Below are positions 52,299-60,406 of a stretch of 64,000 nt of DNA, one piece after another. The first letter of the stretch is position 1, and every line of letters starts with the position of its first letter. The position numbers and the translations under genes are program-made. This DNA comes from Vibrio cortegadensis (GTDB taxonomy: Bacteria > Pseudomonadota > Gammaproteobacteria > Enterobacterales > Vibrionaceae), in assembly GCF_024347395.1 (NCBI RefSeq), contig NZ_AP025472.1, forward strand, positions 1,178,001 through 1,242,000. Reading direction: 5' to 3'. The notes beneath the pieces are model-generated. The model did not search any database. It was given only the letters and a program-made list of their open reading frames with translations, and was not told where the DNA came from.

Positions 52299-53132
52299 AT
52301 GATTTTATACAAATATGTTTCTTTTGCATCGGCAATCAAGATTATAAATGAGAGCTCGCTTGGTTTTACGTGTCTCGAAGATCTAAATGATCCGCTTGAG
52401 GGAACTAACTTTGGTTTTTGTTCTTCTGGTGATGTTACTCCACAATCAGCCACAAGAGCATTCAAAAATAATTTCTCTCGACGCTATGCTGTATTGTCTC
52501 TTACGCGAAATCCGTTAAACCCATTAATGTGGTCACATTATGGAGATGCGCACAAAGGTGCTGTTATTGGCATTGATGTGGAGATTGCTGGTTTAATGTC
52601 AGAAGATGAATTCACGATTCCAGTTCATATGGGAGAAATGATATATGTTGCTACGAAGAATAGGGGCTTAAATGGAGTTCCTACTATTCAGCATTTGGAT
52701 GAAATCAAGAGTAATGAATTAAAGTTTAAAAATGAAATTAGAAACTACTTAAAGCAAGCTTTTTTGTATAAATCATTGGAGTGGGGGTACGAGGAAGAAG
52801 TAAGAGTTATAAAATCGATTTCTCATTTTTGTCACTCTTATCACAAAAAGTGCGATGAAGTACTTATTCAATCAACTGCTAGTTCATGGAAAAAAGTTAG
52901 AAACAGCGTACTTGGTCAGCCGCTATATTGTTTTGGCATTCCAAGAGAGGCTATAAAAGAAGTATATCTTGGCGTTAATGTTAATCGCAATGGCTCTCGC
53001 TCGAATGAGGGAAAAGATGAACAATGGTTCAAAGAGCAGTTGACTATGATTAAGGCGCAAAATTTCACGCTCTATGGTTGTGAAGCTGATTTTAGTAGTT
53101 GGAAGTTGAGATCAAGATTAATTACAAGCTAA
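52299..53132 (+). CDS. Cassette 41: DUF2971 protein
   Basis: The 277-residue chain has the DUF2971 pattern: N-terminal LYKYVSFASAIKIINESSLGFTCLEDLNDPLEG, then VLSLTRNPLNPLMWSHYGDAHKGAVIGIDV and the C-terminal EWGYEEEVRVIKS block. The fold is thought to be ADP-ribosyltransferase-like, and members occur in accessory islands; activity unproven. Ribosome site weak. Confidence 0.87.
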   Translation: MILYKYVSFASAIKIINESSLGFTCLEDLNDPLEGTNFGFCSSGDVTPQSATRAFKNNFSRRYAVLSLTRNPLNPLMWSHYGDAHKGAVIGIDVEIAGLMSEDEFTIPVHMGEMIYVATKNRGLNGVPTIQHLDEIKSNELKFKNEIRNYLKQAFLYKSLEWGYEEEVRVIKSISHFCHSYHKKCDEVLIQSTASSWKKVRNSVLGQPLYCFGIPREAIKEVYLGVNVNRNGSRSNEGKDEQWFKEQLTMIKAQNFTLYGCEADFSSWKLRSRLITS

Positions 53133-53249
53133 CAATCTGTTTAAGAGTGATTCGCAACGCTTGGCATTTTTAATATGCGTTGCGCTTAGTGTTTAAGGTT
53201 GTATGCGGTGGCTTCGGTATTGTGTTGCTCACACCTTAACAGGGCGTTA
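53130..53249 (+). repeat. attC 41
   Basis: 120 bp, CTGTT/AACAG arms as in attC 13. Its TAA is the DUF2971 stop. Cassette 41 ends pair as GCTTG/CAAGC. Confidence 0.9.
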
Positions 53250-53278
53250 TCTCTCTTCAATAGTTCAGAGAATGAATC

Positions 53279-53926
53279 ATGGAAACAGTATTTATTATTT
53301 TGCAAATAACTACGTTGCTTGGAATCGGAAGTATATTTTTGTTTCGAAAGTATTTGTTTTCCTATTCATCAGAAAAAGGAAAAAATCTAGCGACAAAAGA
53401 AGATATTGAAGACATTACCCGTAAAGTTGAAAGTACTAAAAATGAGTACATTGCTGATATTGAAAGATTAAAAGTAGAGTTGTCACTTGTTTCAAGAAAA
53501 CACGATATCCTTTTAGATGAAAAAATAAGAGTGTTTAAAAAACTACAAAAAAGGCTTGTGGACTTTAAGAAATACTGTGAAGCAGCAATTGGTTCTTATG
53601 ACAGCCGAGGCGATTTTCATATGACTTTAGAAGCTTTGGATGTAAATATAGATAAATCCGCTTTGTTACACCTAACAGCCCTGCACGAAATAGAGCAAGA
53701 AGACTTCATCTTCCTATCAGAGAGCTCAAAAGCAATACTTTCTGAACTTCACAACAAGTGTTCGATGATGTGTAGTATGGAGTTAGCCGTGTGTGCGAAC
53801 AGTGAAGACAAGGATATCATTGAGAGTACTATCCCAGTATATGAGGCGGCAATGTTAAATATTGATCTATGTCTTCAAAGTTTGTACGAAGAGTTAGAGT
53901 TTCCGTCAAAAGAAAAAGAGAGATAA
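53279..53926 (+). CDS. Cassette 42: TM-plus-coiled-coil protein of the 'NLATKED' type
   Basis: The 215-residue protein has one N-terminal TM helix (TVFIILQITTLLGIGSIFLF), then SSEKGKNLATKEDIEDITRKVESTKNEYIADIERLKVELS, a coiled coil, and a helical C-terminal domain with several Cys (HNKCSMMCSMELAVCAN). Same plan as cassette 19. Topology suggests a membrane-tethered rod with a cytoplasmic helical sensor. Unknown function. Confidence 0.75.
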   Translation: METVFIILQITTLLGIGSIFLFRKYLFSYSSEKGKNLATKEDIEDITRKVESTKNEYIADIERLKVELSLVSRKHDILLDEKIRVFKKLQKRLVDFKKYCEAAIGSYDSRGDFHMTLEALDVNIDKSALLHLTALHEIEQEDFIFLSESSKAILSELHNKCSMMCSMELAVCANSEDKDIIESTIPVYEAAMLNIDLCLQSLYEELEFPSKEKER

Positions 53927-54045
53927 CAAAGCATTTAAGCGCGATTCACAACGCGTGGCATTTTTGGTTTGCGTGGAATTTTGTGTTTAAGGCGCAATGC
54001 GGTAGCCGTTGTGTATTGCGTTGTTCACGCCTTAATGCGGCGTTA
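53924..54045 (+). repeat. attC 42
   Basis: 122 bp, GCATT/AATGC arms with GCGCG/CGC inside. Cassette 42 ends pair as TCTCTC/GAGAGA. Confidence 0.9.
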
Positions 54046-54072
54046 TAAGGCTCGAAAATAAAAGGAACTTTC

Positions 54073-54567
54073 GTGGAAATTAGAGTAGGGAAACTAAGCG
54101 ATGTTGCAGCTATTACAGACATCTTCAATTTTTATATTGAGCATACTAATGCTCGTTTTGAAGAGTGTGCATTTACGCAAGAGGATCGTCTAAACTGGCT
54201 CTCTCAGTTCTCATACAATAGTAAGCATCAACTTTTCGTTGCTACCGAAAATGGGGAGTTGCTAGGTTTTGCATGTTCCCAGCCATATAGGGACATTTCA
54301 GCATTTGAGGATACAGTCGAAGTGACAGTTTACCTTGCTTCAACAGTAAAAGGTAAAGGGGTTGGTGCAAAACTATATTCTAAACTGTTCTCATCAATTT
54401 CTGATTACGGAGTCCACAGGGTGTTATCAGGTATCGCACTACCTAATGACGCTTCAGTTGCATTGCATAAACGTTTTGGTTTTAGCGAAATTGGCGTATT
54501 CAATGAATACGCAAAGAAAAATGGTCAGTACATCAGCTCGGTTTGGTTGGAAAAGGCACTTAACTAA
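54073..54567 (+). CDS. Cassette 43: GNAT acetyltransferase of the Pat/Bar type
   Basis: GTG start at 54073 after AAGGAACTTTC. The 164-residue chain MEIRVGKLSDVAAITDIFNFYIEHTNARFEE ... VTVYLASTVKGKGVGAKLYSKLFSSI ... RVLSGIALPNDASVALHKRFGFSEIGVFNEYAKKNG follows the phosphinothricin/methionine-sulfone acetyltransferase family closely (usual length 165-180). The natural substrate is probably an amino-acid analogue. Confidence 0.88.
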   Translation: MEIRVGKLSDVAAITDIFNFYIEHTNARFEECAFTQEDRLNWLSQFSYNSKHQLFVATENGELLGFACSQPYRDISAFEDTVEVTVYLASTVKGKGVGAKLYSKLFSSISDYGVHRVLSGIALPNDASVALHKRFGFSEIGVFNEYAKKNGQYISSVWLEKALN

Positions 54568-54579
54568 AAGTCCGCCTTA

Positions 54580-54701
54580 TAACAAGCAATTTAAGAGGGA
54601 TTCACAACGCTTGGCACTTTTGCTTCTACTTCAAATTTAGTGTTTATGGCACAATGCGTTAGGTTGGGTGGTGGCGTTGTTCACCCCTTAATTGGGCGTT
54701 A
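54580..54701 (+). repeat. attC 43
   Basis: 122 bp, CAATT/AATTG arms, TAACAAGC variant. Cassette 43 ends pair as TAAGGC/GCCTTA. Confidence 0.92.
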
Positions 54702-54719
54702 TGCCTTTTGGGAGAAAAT

Positions 54720-55193
54720 ATGCAATTTTACAAAGCAGATGAGTATCAGGTCTCCTGTGAAAATCTCTATTATAAGTATGAACTTCAGATAGCCGCTTTA
54801 CTTCCAGGCGCAACAATTGAGCATATTGGAGCTTCTTCTATCCCTAATGCTGTATCTAAGGGAGACCTAGACATACTTGTTGGTGTTAACGGTAACGAGT
54901 TAGAAAAAGCAGTGAAGTTACTCTCTACTTTAGGTTTCAACGAAAAATCCAATACGTTAAGAACTCCAGAGCTTTGCATGCTAGAAAATAGCTTAGGTGA
55001 AGATGTCGCTTTTCAAGTTGTAGCGAATGGCTCAGAATTTGACTTCTTTGTGAGGTTTAGGGACAAGCTCCGTGACAGCCCTGAGTTGGTTCAACAATAC
55101 AATGAACTCAAAATGTCTTGTACAGGTTGGGCTCATGAAGACTATCGTCGAAAAAAGTCAGCTTTTATTGAGCGCGTTTTAGGACAGGCATAA
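54720..55193 (+). CDS. Cassette 44: GrpB-family nucleotidyltransferase-like protein
   Basis: I start at ATG 54720, 5 bases after GGGAGAA. The 157-residue chain has the GrpB/UPF0157 pattern: IEHIGASSIPNAVSKGDLDILVGV (the GSSS-x-PxxxxKxxxDI nucleotidyltransferase core) and a C-terminal LRDSPELVQQYNELKMSCTGWAHEDYRRKKSAFIERVL. Substrate unknown. Confidence 0.9.
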   Translation: MQFYKADEYQVSCENLYYKYELQIAALLPGATIEHIGASSIPNAVSKGDLDILVGVNGNELEKAVKLLSTLGFNEKSNTLRTPELCMLENSLGEDVAFQVVANGSEFDFFVRFRDKLRDSPELVQQYNELKMSCTGWAHEDYRRKKSAFIERVLGQA

Positions 55194-55311
55194 CAAAGCG
55201 TTTAAGACAGATTCCCAACGCTCGGCATTTTCAGTTTGATTCGGCTTTAGTGTTTACGGCACAATGGTTTAGGTAGGGTGGTGGCGTTGCTCACTACTTA
55301 ACGCGGCGTTA
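55191..55311 (+). repeat. attC 44
   Basis: 121 bp, GCGTT/AACGC arms; its TAA is the GrpB stop. Cassette 44 ends pair as TGCCT/AGGCA. Confidence 0.92.
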
Positions 55312-55339
55312 GGCTAATAGTGTAAATAAGAGGTATTGA

Positions 55340-55849
55340 GTGAACTGGGTTTCTGAAATATTTAAGAATGTTACGGTTTCTAAAACACTTACTGGAGCAT
55401 GTTGTATAACGGGTCTAGCTCTGTTAATCACCCCGACGATATTTCCGAATATCTTAGAACCATTACCTAAAGCATGGGCAACCGTTGTTTTAGGTGTGAC
55501 AGTGTTTTCTGGTTGCTTACAGGTATTTTGGGGTTTGAGTTACTCCAAAATTGCAATATTAGCCTTGCTTTCAGACAAAGCTCAAAAGGCACGAAGTAAG
55601 AACCTTTCTAAGTTGGAATTGAGCCTAATCAATCAGCTAGGTGAGGTTGTAGATGAATGGTGGGACATTCGAAATATAAACTATAGTTCAGCGCCATTTA
55701 CTAAATTGGAGATTTTAGAGGCATGTCGTGTGCTGGAAGGAAAAGGTTTATTGAAGATCAATAGCTTCCACGAAACCAAGGTTCGTTTGAGCAGTAATGG
55801 AAGAATAAAGGCACTGGAATTACAAAAAGAGAGTGCCGTGAGTAATTAG
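55340..55849 (+). CDS. Cassette 45: membrane protein, possibly SieB-like superinfection exclusion
   Basis: GTG start at 55340 after AAGAGG. The 169-residue protein has two TM helices (GACCITGLALLITPTIF, WATVVLGVTVFSGCLQVFWGL) and a soluble C-domain of about 90 residues that looks like a winged helix (FTKLEILEACRVLEGKGLLKINSFHETKVRLSSNGRIKALEL). Two N-terminal TMs plus a short cytoplasmic domain recalls phage SieB proteins, but I cannot confirm it by alignment. Confidence 0.6.
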   Translation: MNWVSEIFKNVTVSKTLTGACCITGLALLITPTIFPNILEPLPKAWATVVLGVTVFSGCLQVFWGLSYSKIAILALLSDKAQKARSKNLSKLELSLINQLGEVVDEWWDIRNINYSSAPFTKLEILEACRVLEGKGLLKINSFHETKVRLSSNGRIKALELQKESAVSN

Positions 55850-55851
55850 CC

Positions 55852-55973
55852 TAACAAAGCATTTAAGACGGATTCCCAACGCTCGGAATTTTAGGTTTGC
55901 TTTGGGTTTTGTGTTTACGGAACAATACTTTAAATCCAGTGGTCTGCGTTGCTCACCACTTAATGCGGCGTTA
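55852..55973 (+). repeat. attC 45
   Basis: 122 bp, GCATT/AATGC arms. Cassette 45 ends pair as GGCTAAT/ATTAGCC. Confidence 0.92.
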
Positions 55974-56008
55974 GCTGCTTTGAGGTTAATCATTAGTAAG
56001 GTGTCGTA

Positions 56009-56890
56009 ATGAGAATTTTGGTAACAGGCTCTGCGGGTAGGGTCGGGCGTGCAATCTATATTAAATTAATGCGAACACATGACGTAGTCGGTATTGATAA
56101 AACACCTTGCTCAACAGCCGATTACATTGGTGATATCCGTGATAGCGCTCTGATCGATGGGGTTCTTGAAAATATTGATGTCATCGTTCATACAGCGGCT
56201 CTTCACGCTCCTCATGTTGGTTTAGTACCTGATGCAGAGTTTACATCTATCAACGTAGATGCGACTGAGAAATTGGCTTTGGCTGCAGTAAAATCAGGTG
56301 TTAAGCACTTTATTTTTACCAGTACAACTGCGTTGTACGGCTATGCCTCGACACCTAAAAGTATTGCGGGTTGGATTGATGAGGAAGTTACCCCTCAGCC
56401 TAAGTCGATTTATCATAAAAGTAAAATTGCGGCTGAAACTAAGCTAGAAGAAATTTCAAATCTGTTTCAGCTTCCAGTGACTGTGCTGCAAATGTCGAGA
56501 TGTTTTCCTGAGCCAGCAGATTTAATGGCTGTATTTCGCCTGACTCGTGGTATTGATGCTCGCGATGTAGCAAATGCTCATTTATGTGCTGTGGAAAAAC
56601 GCTTAAGCGGTTTTAATCGTTTTATAATTTCAGGTGCAACACCTTTTCATTTTTCTGATTGTGGAGCTCTATATACTGAAGCTGGAGCTGCTATCAAACG
56701 TAAGTGCCCAGAAATCGCTCTAGCATTTCAACAAAGAAGTTGGCAATTACCTCAAAGCTTAGATCGCGTATATGATTCGTCGTCCGCACGTGAGAAATTA
56801 GGTTGGTCGCCTATACATGGTTTTGAAAGTGTTTTAGAAATGCTAGATACTGAAACCGCTGAAGTATTACCAGTTTTGAAACGCAGCTAA
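56009..56890 (+). CDS. Cassette 46: NAD-dependent epimerase/dehydratase (extended SDR)
   Basis: The 293-residue chain has the Rossmann motif MRILVTGSAGRVGRAIY (GxxGxxG), the downstream HTAALHAPHVG segment, FTSTTALYG (catalytic Ser/Thr) and the catalytic YHKSK. The C-terminal half (REKLGWSPIHGFESVLEML) is the sugar-nucleotide-binding type. It may act on a nucleotide sugar; substrate unknown. AAGGTG lies 5 bases before the ATG. Confidence 0.93.
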   Translation: MRILVTGSAGRVGRAIYIKLMRTHDVVGIDKTPCSTADYIGDIRDSALIDGVLENIDVIVHTAALHAPHVGLVPDAEFTSINVDATEKLALAAVKSGVKHFIFTSTTALYGYASTPKSIAGWIDEEVTPQPKSIYHKSKIAAETKLEEISNLFQLPVTVLQMSRCFPEPADLMAVFRLTRGIDARDVANAHLCAVEKRLSGFNRFIISGATPFHFSDCGALYTEAGAAIKRKCPEIALAFQQRSWQLPQSLDRVYDSSSAREKLGWSPIHGFESVLEMLDTETAEVLPVLKRS

Positions 56891-57009
56891 CAAAGCGTTT
56901 AAGACGGATTCCCAACGCTCGGCATTTTCGGCTTTCTTCATTTTAAGTGTTTATGTCACAATGGTTTAGGCAGGGTGGTTGGCGTTGCTCACCACTTAAC
57001 GCGGCGTTA
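56888..57009 (+). repeat. attC 46
   Basis: 122 bp, GCGTT/AACGC arms. Cassette 46 ends pair as GCTGC/GCAGC. Confidence 0.92.
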
Positions 57010-57059
57010 GTTTACCAATCAAAAATTGCACCCTAACTCAAAATGCTAGGGTGTGGTAA

Positions 57060-57350
57060 TTATCGTAGATGGTTTTGTGGAAGTTGCGATTGTCCAAGAA
57101 CTGCAACGACTAAAATAAAGCCGTCTTCCTTGGTAAAGTACGCTGTGTGTTTACCAATCGGGAAATAAAATCCATTTTGATATAAATCGTTGCAGTTTCT
57201 GCCTACTGCGGGGTTTTCAGCGAGCATCTGAAATCCAGTAAGAAGTGTATTTTTGTATGTGTTCCACTGCATTTCGGAAAAATTCGTAACTGTATAATTT
57301 TTGATTTTGTGCAAATGAGCCTGTGCTAATTTACTTAGTTTATATTGCAT
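57060..57350 (-). CDS. parE: Cassette 47: ParE-type toxin, copy 1
   Basis: The 96-residue ParE/RelE toxin reads YKLSKLAQAHLHKIKNYTVTNFSEMQWNTYKNTLLTGFQMLAENPAVGRNCNDL ... GKHTAYFTKEDGFILVVAVLGQSQLPQNHL. The VVAVLGQSxLP ending is the ParE signature, so gyrase poisoning is likely. It lies 7 bases after the antitoxin. A copy with the same protein sequence occurs at 62191. Confidence 0.92.
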   Translation of the reverse strand: MQYKLSKLAQAHLHKIKNYTVTNFSEMQWNTYKNTLLTGFQMLAENPAVGRNCNDLYQNGFYFPIGKHTAYFTKEDGFILVVAVLGQSQLPQNHLR

Positions 57351-57357
57351 ACTTTAC

Positions 57358-57600
57358 TTACAACGCGTTTAGGAAATTTTCACCATCAACTACATTGCCT
57401 TGGGCTAAGTCTGCTTTTGCAGACTCAAAGCAATGCTTGATGTAATCGGCTTTCATAGTTTCGAGCTCTTCATAGTCTCTAATCGACATCACCACAACGG
57501 CATCTTTGTTATTTTTACTTATCTTAACTGGCTCACGTTGAGCGTTGAGAAGCAGCTCTCCGAAATTACGTTTGGCATCATTTGCTGTTAATGTATGCAT
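57358..57600 (-). CDS. Cassette 47: Phd/YefM-type antitoxin, copy 1
   Basis: I start at ATG 57600 (MHTLTANDAKRNFGELLLNAQREP), 7 bases after GGAG; a TTG two codons upstream lies within the ribosome-site region. The 80-residue chain has the Phd DNA-binding domain (VKISKNNKDAVVVMSIRDYEELE) and a toxin-binding tail. Its own promoter lies upstream. Confidence 0.9.
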   Translation of the reverse strand: MHTLTANDAKRNFGELLLNAQREPVKISKNNKDAVVVMSIRDYEELETMKADYIKHCFESAKADLAQGNVVDGENFLNAL

Positions 57601-57630
57601 GGTCAATCTCCAAAGTGGAATTACAGTTAG

Positions 57631-57658
57631 ATTATAGTGTATTGCGCAAAAAGTTCAA
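57631..57658 (-). promoter_or_regulatory. Promoter of the Phd/ParE cassette, copy 1
   Basis: On the minus strand TTGAAC and TATAAT are 16 bases apart; the palindrome TTGCGCAA lies between them and may be the operator. Confidence 0.7.
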
Positions 57659-57694
57659 TTCAATTAAATCATGCGATTTGTGCGAAAGGTAATC

Positions 57695-57816
57695 TAACAA
57701 AGCATTTAAGAGGGATTCTCAACGCTTGGCACTTTTGCTTCTACTTCAAATTTAGTGTTTACGGTACAATGCTTTAGGTTAGGTGGCGGCGTTGTTCACC
57801 CCTTAATGCGGCGTTA
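57695..57816 (+). repeat. attC 47
   Basis: 122 bp, GCATT/AATGC arms. Cassette 47 ends pair as GTTTACC/GGTAATC with one mismatch. One base different from attC 55. Confidence 0.92.
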
Positions 57817-57837
57817 TACGAACTCGAAAAATTTAAC

Positions 57838-58485
57838 ATGGAGAGTGAATTGAAAGATTATGAAGTTTATCTGTTCGATATGGACGGAACATTAGTAAAT
57901 TCAGAGCCTTTAAAGGGCAAAGCGTTAGCATTAGCGTGTTTGGATTATGGCGCACACGTAGACCACAACATTTACAAAGATGTTATGGGTGAAAGTTGGC
58001 AGGTTGTAACGGGTCACTTCTTTGAAAATGCAAATATTGCTCCTGACTTAACAGAGTTTAATTGCTACTTTCGAACTCATTACGAACAGATGCTCAATGA
58101 TGATCTTGAGCTAAATGTTGGGGCTAAGGCTTACATAGAACAGTTAAAACTAGCAGGTAAAAAGTGTGGAGTTGTTAGTTCAGCAGCAACATGGATGGTG
58201 GATAATATTTTAGCCTCGTTGCAGCTAGAGAATGCTTTTGACCTTGTTATCACGCAGGAGCACGTAACTAAGCATAAACCTGATCCTGAAGCCTATACTT
58301 TAGCTCTTGGTAAATTATCGGCTTCACCTGAGCAAACCATTGTGTTTGAAGATTCCACAGCGGGCATTCGTGCTGGTAAATCTAGTGGCTGTGACGTCAT
58401 TGCTGTTAAGCATGACTTTAATGGTAAAAATGATCTAAGCGGTGCATTTAAAGCAATCAGCACATATGAGGAAATGTTCGTATAA
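57838..58485 (+). CDS. Cassette 48: HAD-superfamily hydrolase
   Basis: The 215-residue phosphatase of the beta-phosphoglucomutase-like group has all four motifs: DMDGTLVNSEP (nucleophile Asp), VVSSAATWMV (Ser), the Lys in KHKPDPEAY, and VFEDSTAGIRAGKSSG (acidic pair). The cap domain is of the small helical type. A sugar-phosphate substrate is likely. Ribosome site not obvious before the ATG. Confidence 0.93.
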   Translation: MESELKDYEVYLFDMDGTLVNSEPLKGKALALACLDYGAHVDHNIYKDVMGESWQVVTGHFFENANIAPDLTEFNCYFRTHYEQMLNDDLELNVGAKAYIEQLKLAGKKCGVVSSAATWMVDNILASLQLENAFDLVITQEHVTKHKPDPEAYTLALGKLSASPEQTIVFEDSTAGIRAGKSSGCDVIAVKHDFNGKNDLSGAFKAISTYEEMFV

Positions 58486-58604
58486 CAAACAATTTAAGAG
58501 TGACTCCTAACGCTTGCCGATTTTACTCCGATTTGAATTTTGTGTTTACGGTGCAATGGTTTAGCTTGGGTGTTATAGCGTTGTCGCACCTTAATTGGGC
58601 GTTA
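58483..58604 (+). repeat. attC 48
   Basis: 122 bp, CAATT/AATTG arms; its TAA is the HAD gene stop. Cassette 48 ends pair as TACGAAC/GTTCGTA. Confidence 0.92.
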
Positions 58605-58681
58605 GAAGCTTCGATAAAACTTTGAATTATAGTAACTATTTATCTTATCTCGCTTAGTTCTAAATTTCGTTTCAATCATAG

Positions 58682-58687
58682 TATAAT
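58682..58687 (+). promoter_or_regulatory. -10 box of the zinc-ribbon cassette, copy 3
   Basis: TATAAT, same position and flanks as in cassettes 14 and 35. Confidence 0.5.
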
Positions 58688-58720
58688 TGTTCGCATTAAG
58701 ATGATTATGTGAAAGTTCAA

Positions 58721-58882
58721 ATGAGAAAAATTTATGTAACTGAAGGGGATTCATCCTCTAAAAAAGACAAATTGGCTTATCCTAAACTGGTTTTGTGTGA
58801 AAAGTGTGTAGGCAAGTACATTGTTATCAGCGAAGGCAAGCGAACTTATGATGCTTGCGTCAAATGTGGTTCTAGTGAATAA
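58721..58882 (+). CDS. Cassette 49: 53-residue zinc-ribbon protein, copy 3 of 3
   Basis: Same protein as copy 2 except one Val/Ile (KYIVISEG instead of KYVVISEG). Cassettes 35 and 49 are nearly identical from end to end, so this is the younger duplication, and both differ more from cassette 14. Confidence 0.7.
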   Translation: MRKIYVTEGDSSSKKDKLAYPKLVLCEKCVGKYIVISEGKRTYDACVKCGSSE

Positions 58883-58940
58883 GTAATTACGTCTTTCGAA
58901 CCCAAAATTCTAGGTTCTACATAACGGTTAAGAACGCTTC

Positions 58941-59062
58941 TAACAAACAATTTAAGAGTGACTCCTAACGCTTGCCGATTTCACTTCGATTTGAAATTTG
59001 TGTTTACGGTGCAATGGTTTAGTTTGGGTGTTATAGCGTTGTCGCACCTTAATTGGGCGTTA
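58941..59062 (+). repeat. attC 49
   Basis: 122 bp, CAATT/AATTG arms, practically the same as attC 35. Cassette 49 ends pair as GAAGC/GCTTC. Confidence 0.92.
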
Positions 59063-59155
59063 TGCGCTCGAAGATAAATATTAGATCTATTCCCTAGAAC
59101 TTATTCGTTAACTAATTGATAATGTGACGATATATTTCGATTAAAAGGTATGGGT

Positions 59156-59416
59156 ATGGAATCGAAAGCAGAGCTGTTGGCTTTAATTTCTCAAGAATAT
59201 AGTGATTATTGCGAAATCCCAGCAAGTGAAGTGCAGCACAAACGTGAAAAGAAGTTATTTATTAATGGTCTTATGACAGCATCGAGAGTCATAGGGGTTG
59301 GTTTTGAAGAACTTAATGAAATTGTTGGGGCTAATACCGAGTCCAAGTTTGAAAGTTTGGACGACAAGCTCGCTATTCCTACTTACATTCGAAATAACAT
59401 TGAACTAGAGCGGTAG
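59156..59416 (+). CDS. Cassette 50: unknown 86-residue protein
   Basis: I start at ATG 59156, 7 bases after AAAAGG; the ATG at 59150 is too close to that site. Short helical, acidic protein (ESKAELLALISQEYSDYCEIPASE, then FINGLMTASRVIGVGFEELNEIVG). No family recognised. An AT-rich leader of 90 bases precedes it and may hold a promoter. Confidence 0.65.
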   Translation: MESKAELLALISQEYSDYCEIPASEVQHKREKKLFINGLMTASRVIGVGFEELNEIVGANTESKFESLDDKLAIPTYIRNNIELER

Positions 59417-59437
59417 CAAGCTAATCAACAACGCGCA

Positions 59438-59559
59438 TAACAAAGCGTTTAAGACGGATTCCCAACGCTTGGCATTTTCGGCTTGCTTCATTTTAAGTGT
59501 TTATGTCTCAATGGTTTAGGTAGGGTGGTTAGCGTTGCTCACCACTTAACGCGGCGTTA
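59438..59559 (+). repeat. attC 50
   Basis: 122 bp, GCGTT/AACGC arms. Cassette 50 ends pair as TGCGC/GCGCA. Confidence 0.92.
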
Positions 59560-59591
59560 TGTTGCTTTATAAACTTGTGAGGACCTGATAA

Positions 59592-60230
59592 ATGGAGTGG
59601 TTTATTGCTGTAGTTAGTGCACTAATTGGCGCTGTAGTAGGCGCTCTTGCTAGCTATCTATTTACCGATAAAAACAATAAACAAAGAACACAAAGATTAG
59701 AATCAGCGTTTTACAACGAGTTTGAGTATCTATCAGGCACGCTAGAGAATTGGTTTCCAACCTTAGTAGGAGAATACCAAGAGCCATTGAGGGAGCAATA
59801 TTCTGGCTTGCCATTTTTGGATCTTTCGTTAATTGATGCACTTGTAATCGAACTGGCGAGCACCGACAAACTCGTAACTCCTACACAAAGGAAGCTAATA
59901 GTTCGCCTACGTCCAGTAATTAGAAGTCTTGTTAAAAACAACGAAAAACGCGACGAATATGTAGATTCGTGGATGTTGAATAGTCACACCATGGATAATT
60001 CTGAAGAACGAAACTCTTCGAAAAAGATAAGTTATTACACAGGGCTTCTCCTAGTTGATGTAATTCAGGCAATCTTCCATCTTAAAAAATTAAGCACCGA
60101 AAAAGAGCGTTTCACCTTTTCAAAAAGTACAACTTGTGAGGATTTGGCTAAAGCATGTTGTTCCTCTAGCGGTATTCCTTATGATGAAACAGTGTGGAAA
60201 CCTATGCTTTTTAGGTTGGGATGTAAGTGA
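59592..60230 (+). CDS. Cassette 51: unknown membrane-anchored protein, 212 residues
   Basis: One N-terminal TM helix (WFIAVVSALIGAVVGALASYLF) with a Gly/Ala-rich face, then a basic stretch (KNNKQRTQRLESAFYNEF) and about 170 mostly helical cytoplasmic residues with RKLIVRLRPVIRSLVKNNEKRDEYV. Same general plan as cassettes 19 and 42 but without the KED signature. GAGGACCTGATAA precedes the ATG. Confidence 0.7.
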   Translation: MEWFIAVVSALIGAVVGALASYLFTDKNNKQRTQRLESAFYNEFEYLSGTLENWFPTLVGEYQEPLREQYSGLPFLDLSLIDALVIELASTDKLVTPTQRKLIVRLRPVIRSLVKNNEKRDEYVDSWMLNSHTMDNSEERNSSKKISYYTGLLLVDVIQAIFHLKKLSTEKERFTFSKSTTCEDLAKACCSSSGIPYDETVWKPMLFRLGCK

Positions 60231-60240
60231 AAAATCAACA

Positions 60241-60361
60241 TAACAAACAATTTAAGAGTGACTCCCAACGCTTGCCGATTTTACTCCGGTTTGAAATTTG
60301 TGTTTACGGCTCAATGGTTTAGTGTGGTGTTATAGCGTTGTCGCACCTTAATTGGGCGTTA
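60241..60361 (+). repeat. attC 51
   Basis: 121 bp, CAATT/AATTG arms. Cassette 51 ends pair as TGTTG/CAACA. Confidence 0.92.
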
Positions 60362-60406
60362 GTTCATATATTGAAATTTTTAATTTTTTTGGTGTGATAA
60401 ATAGAA

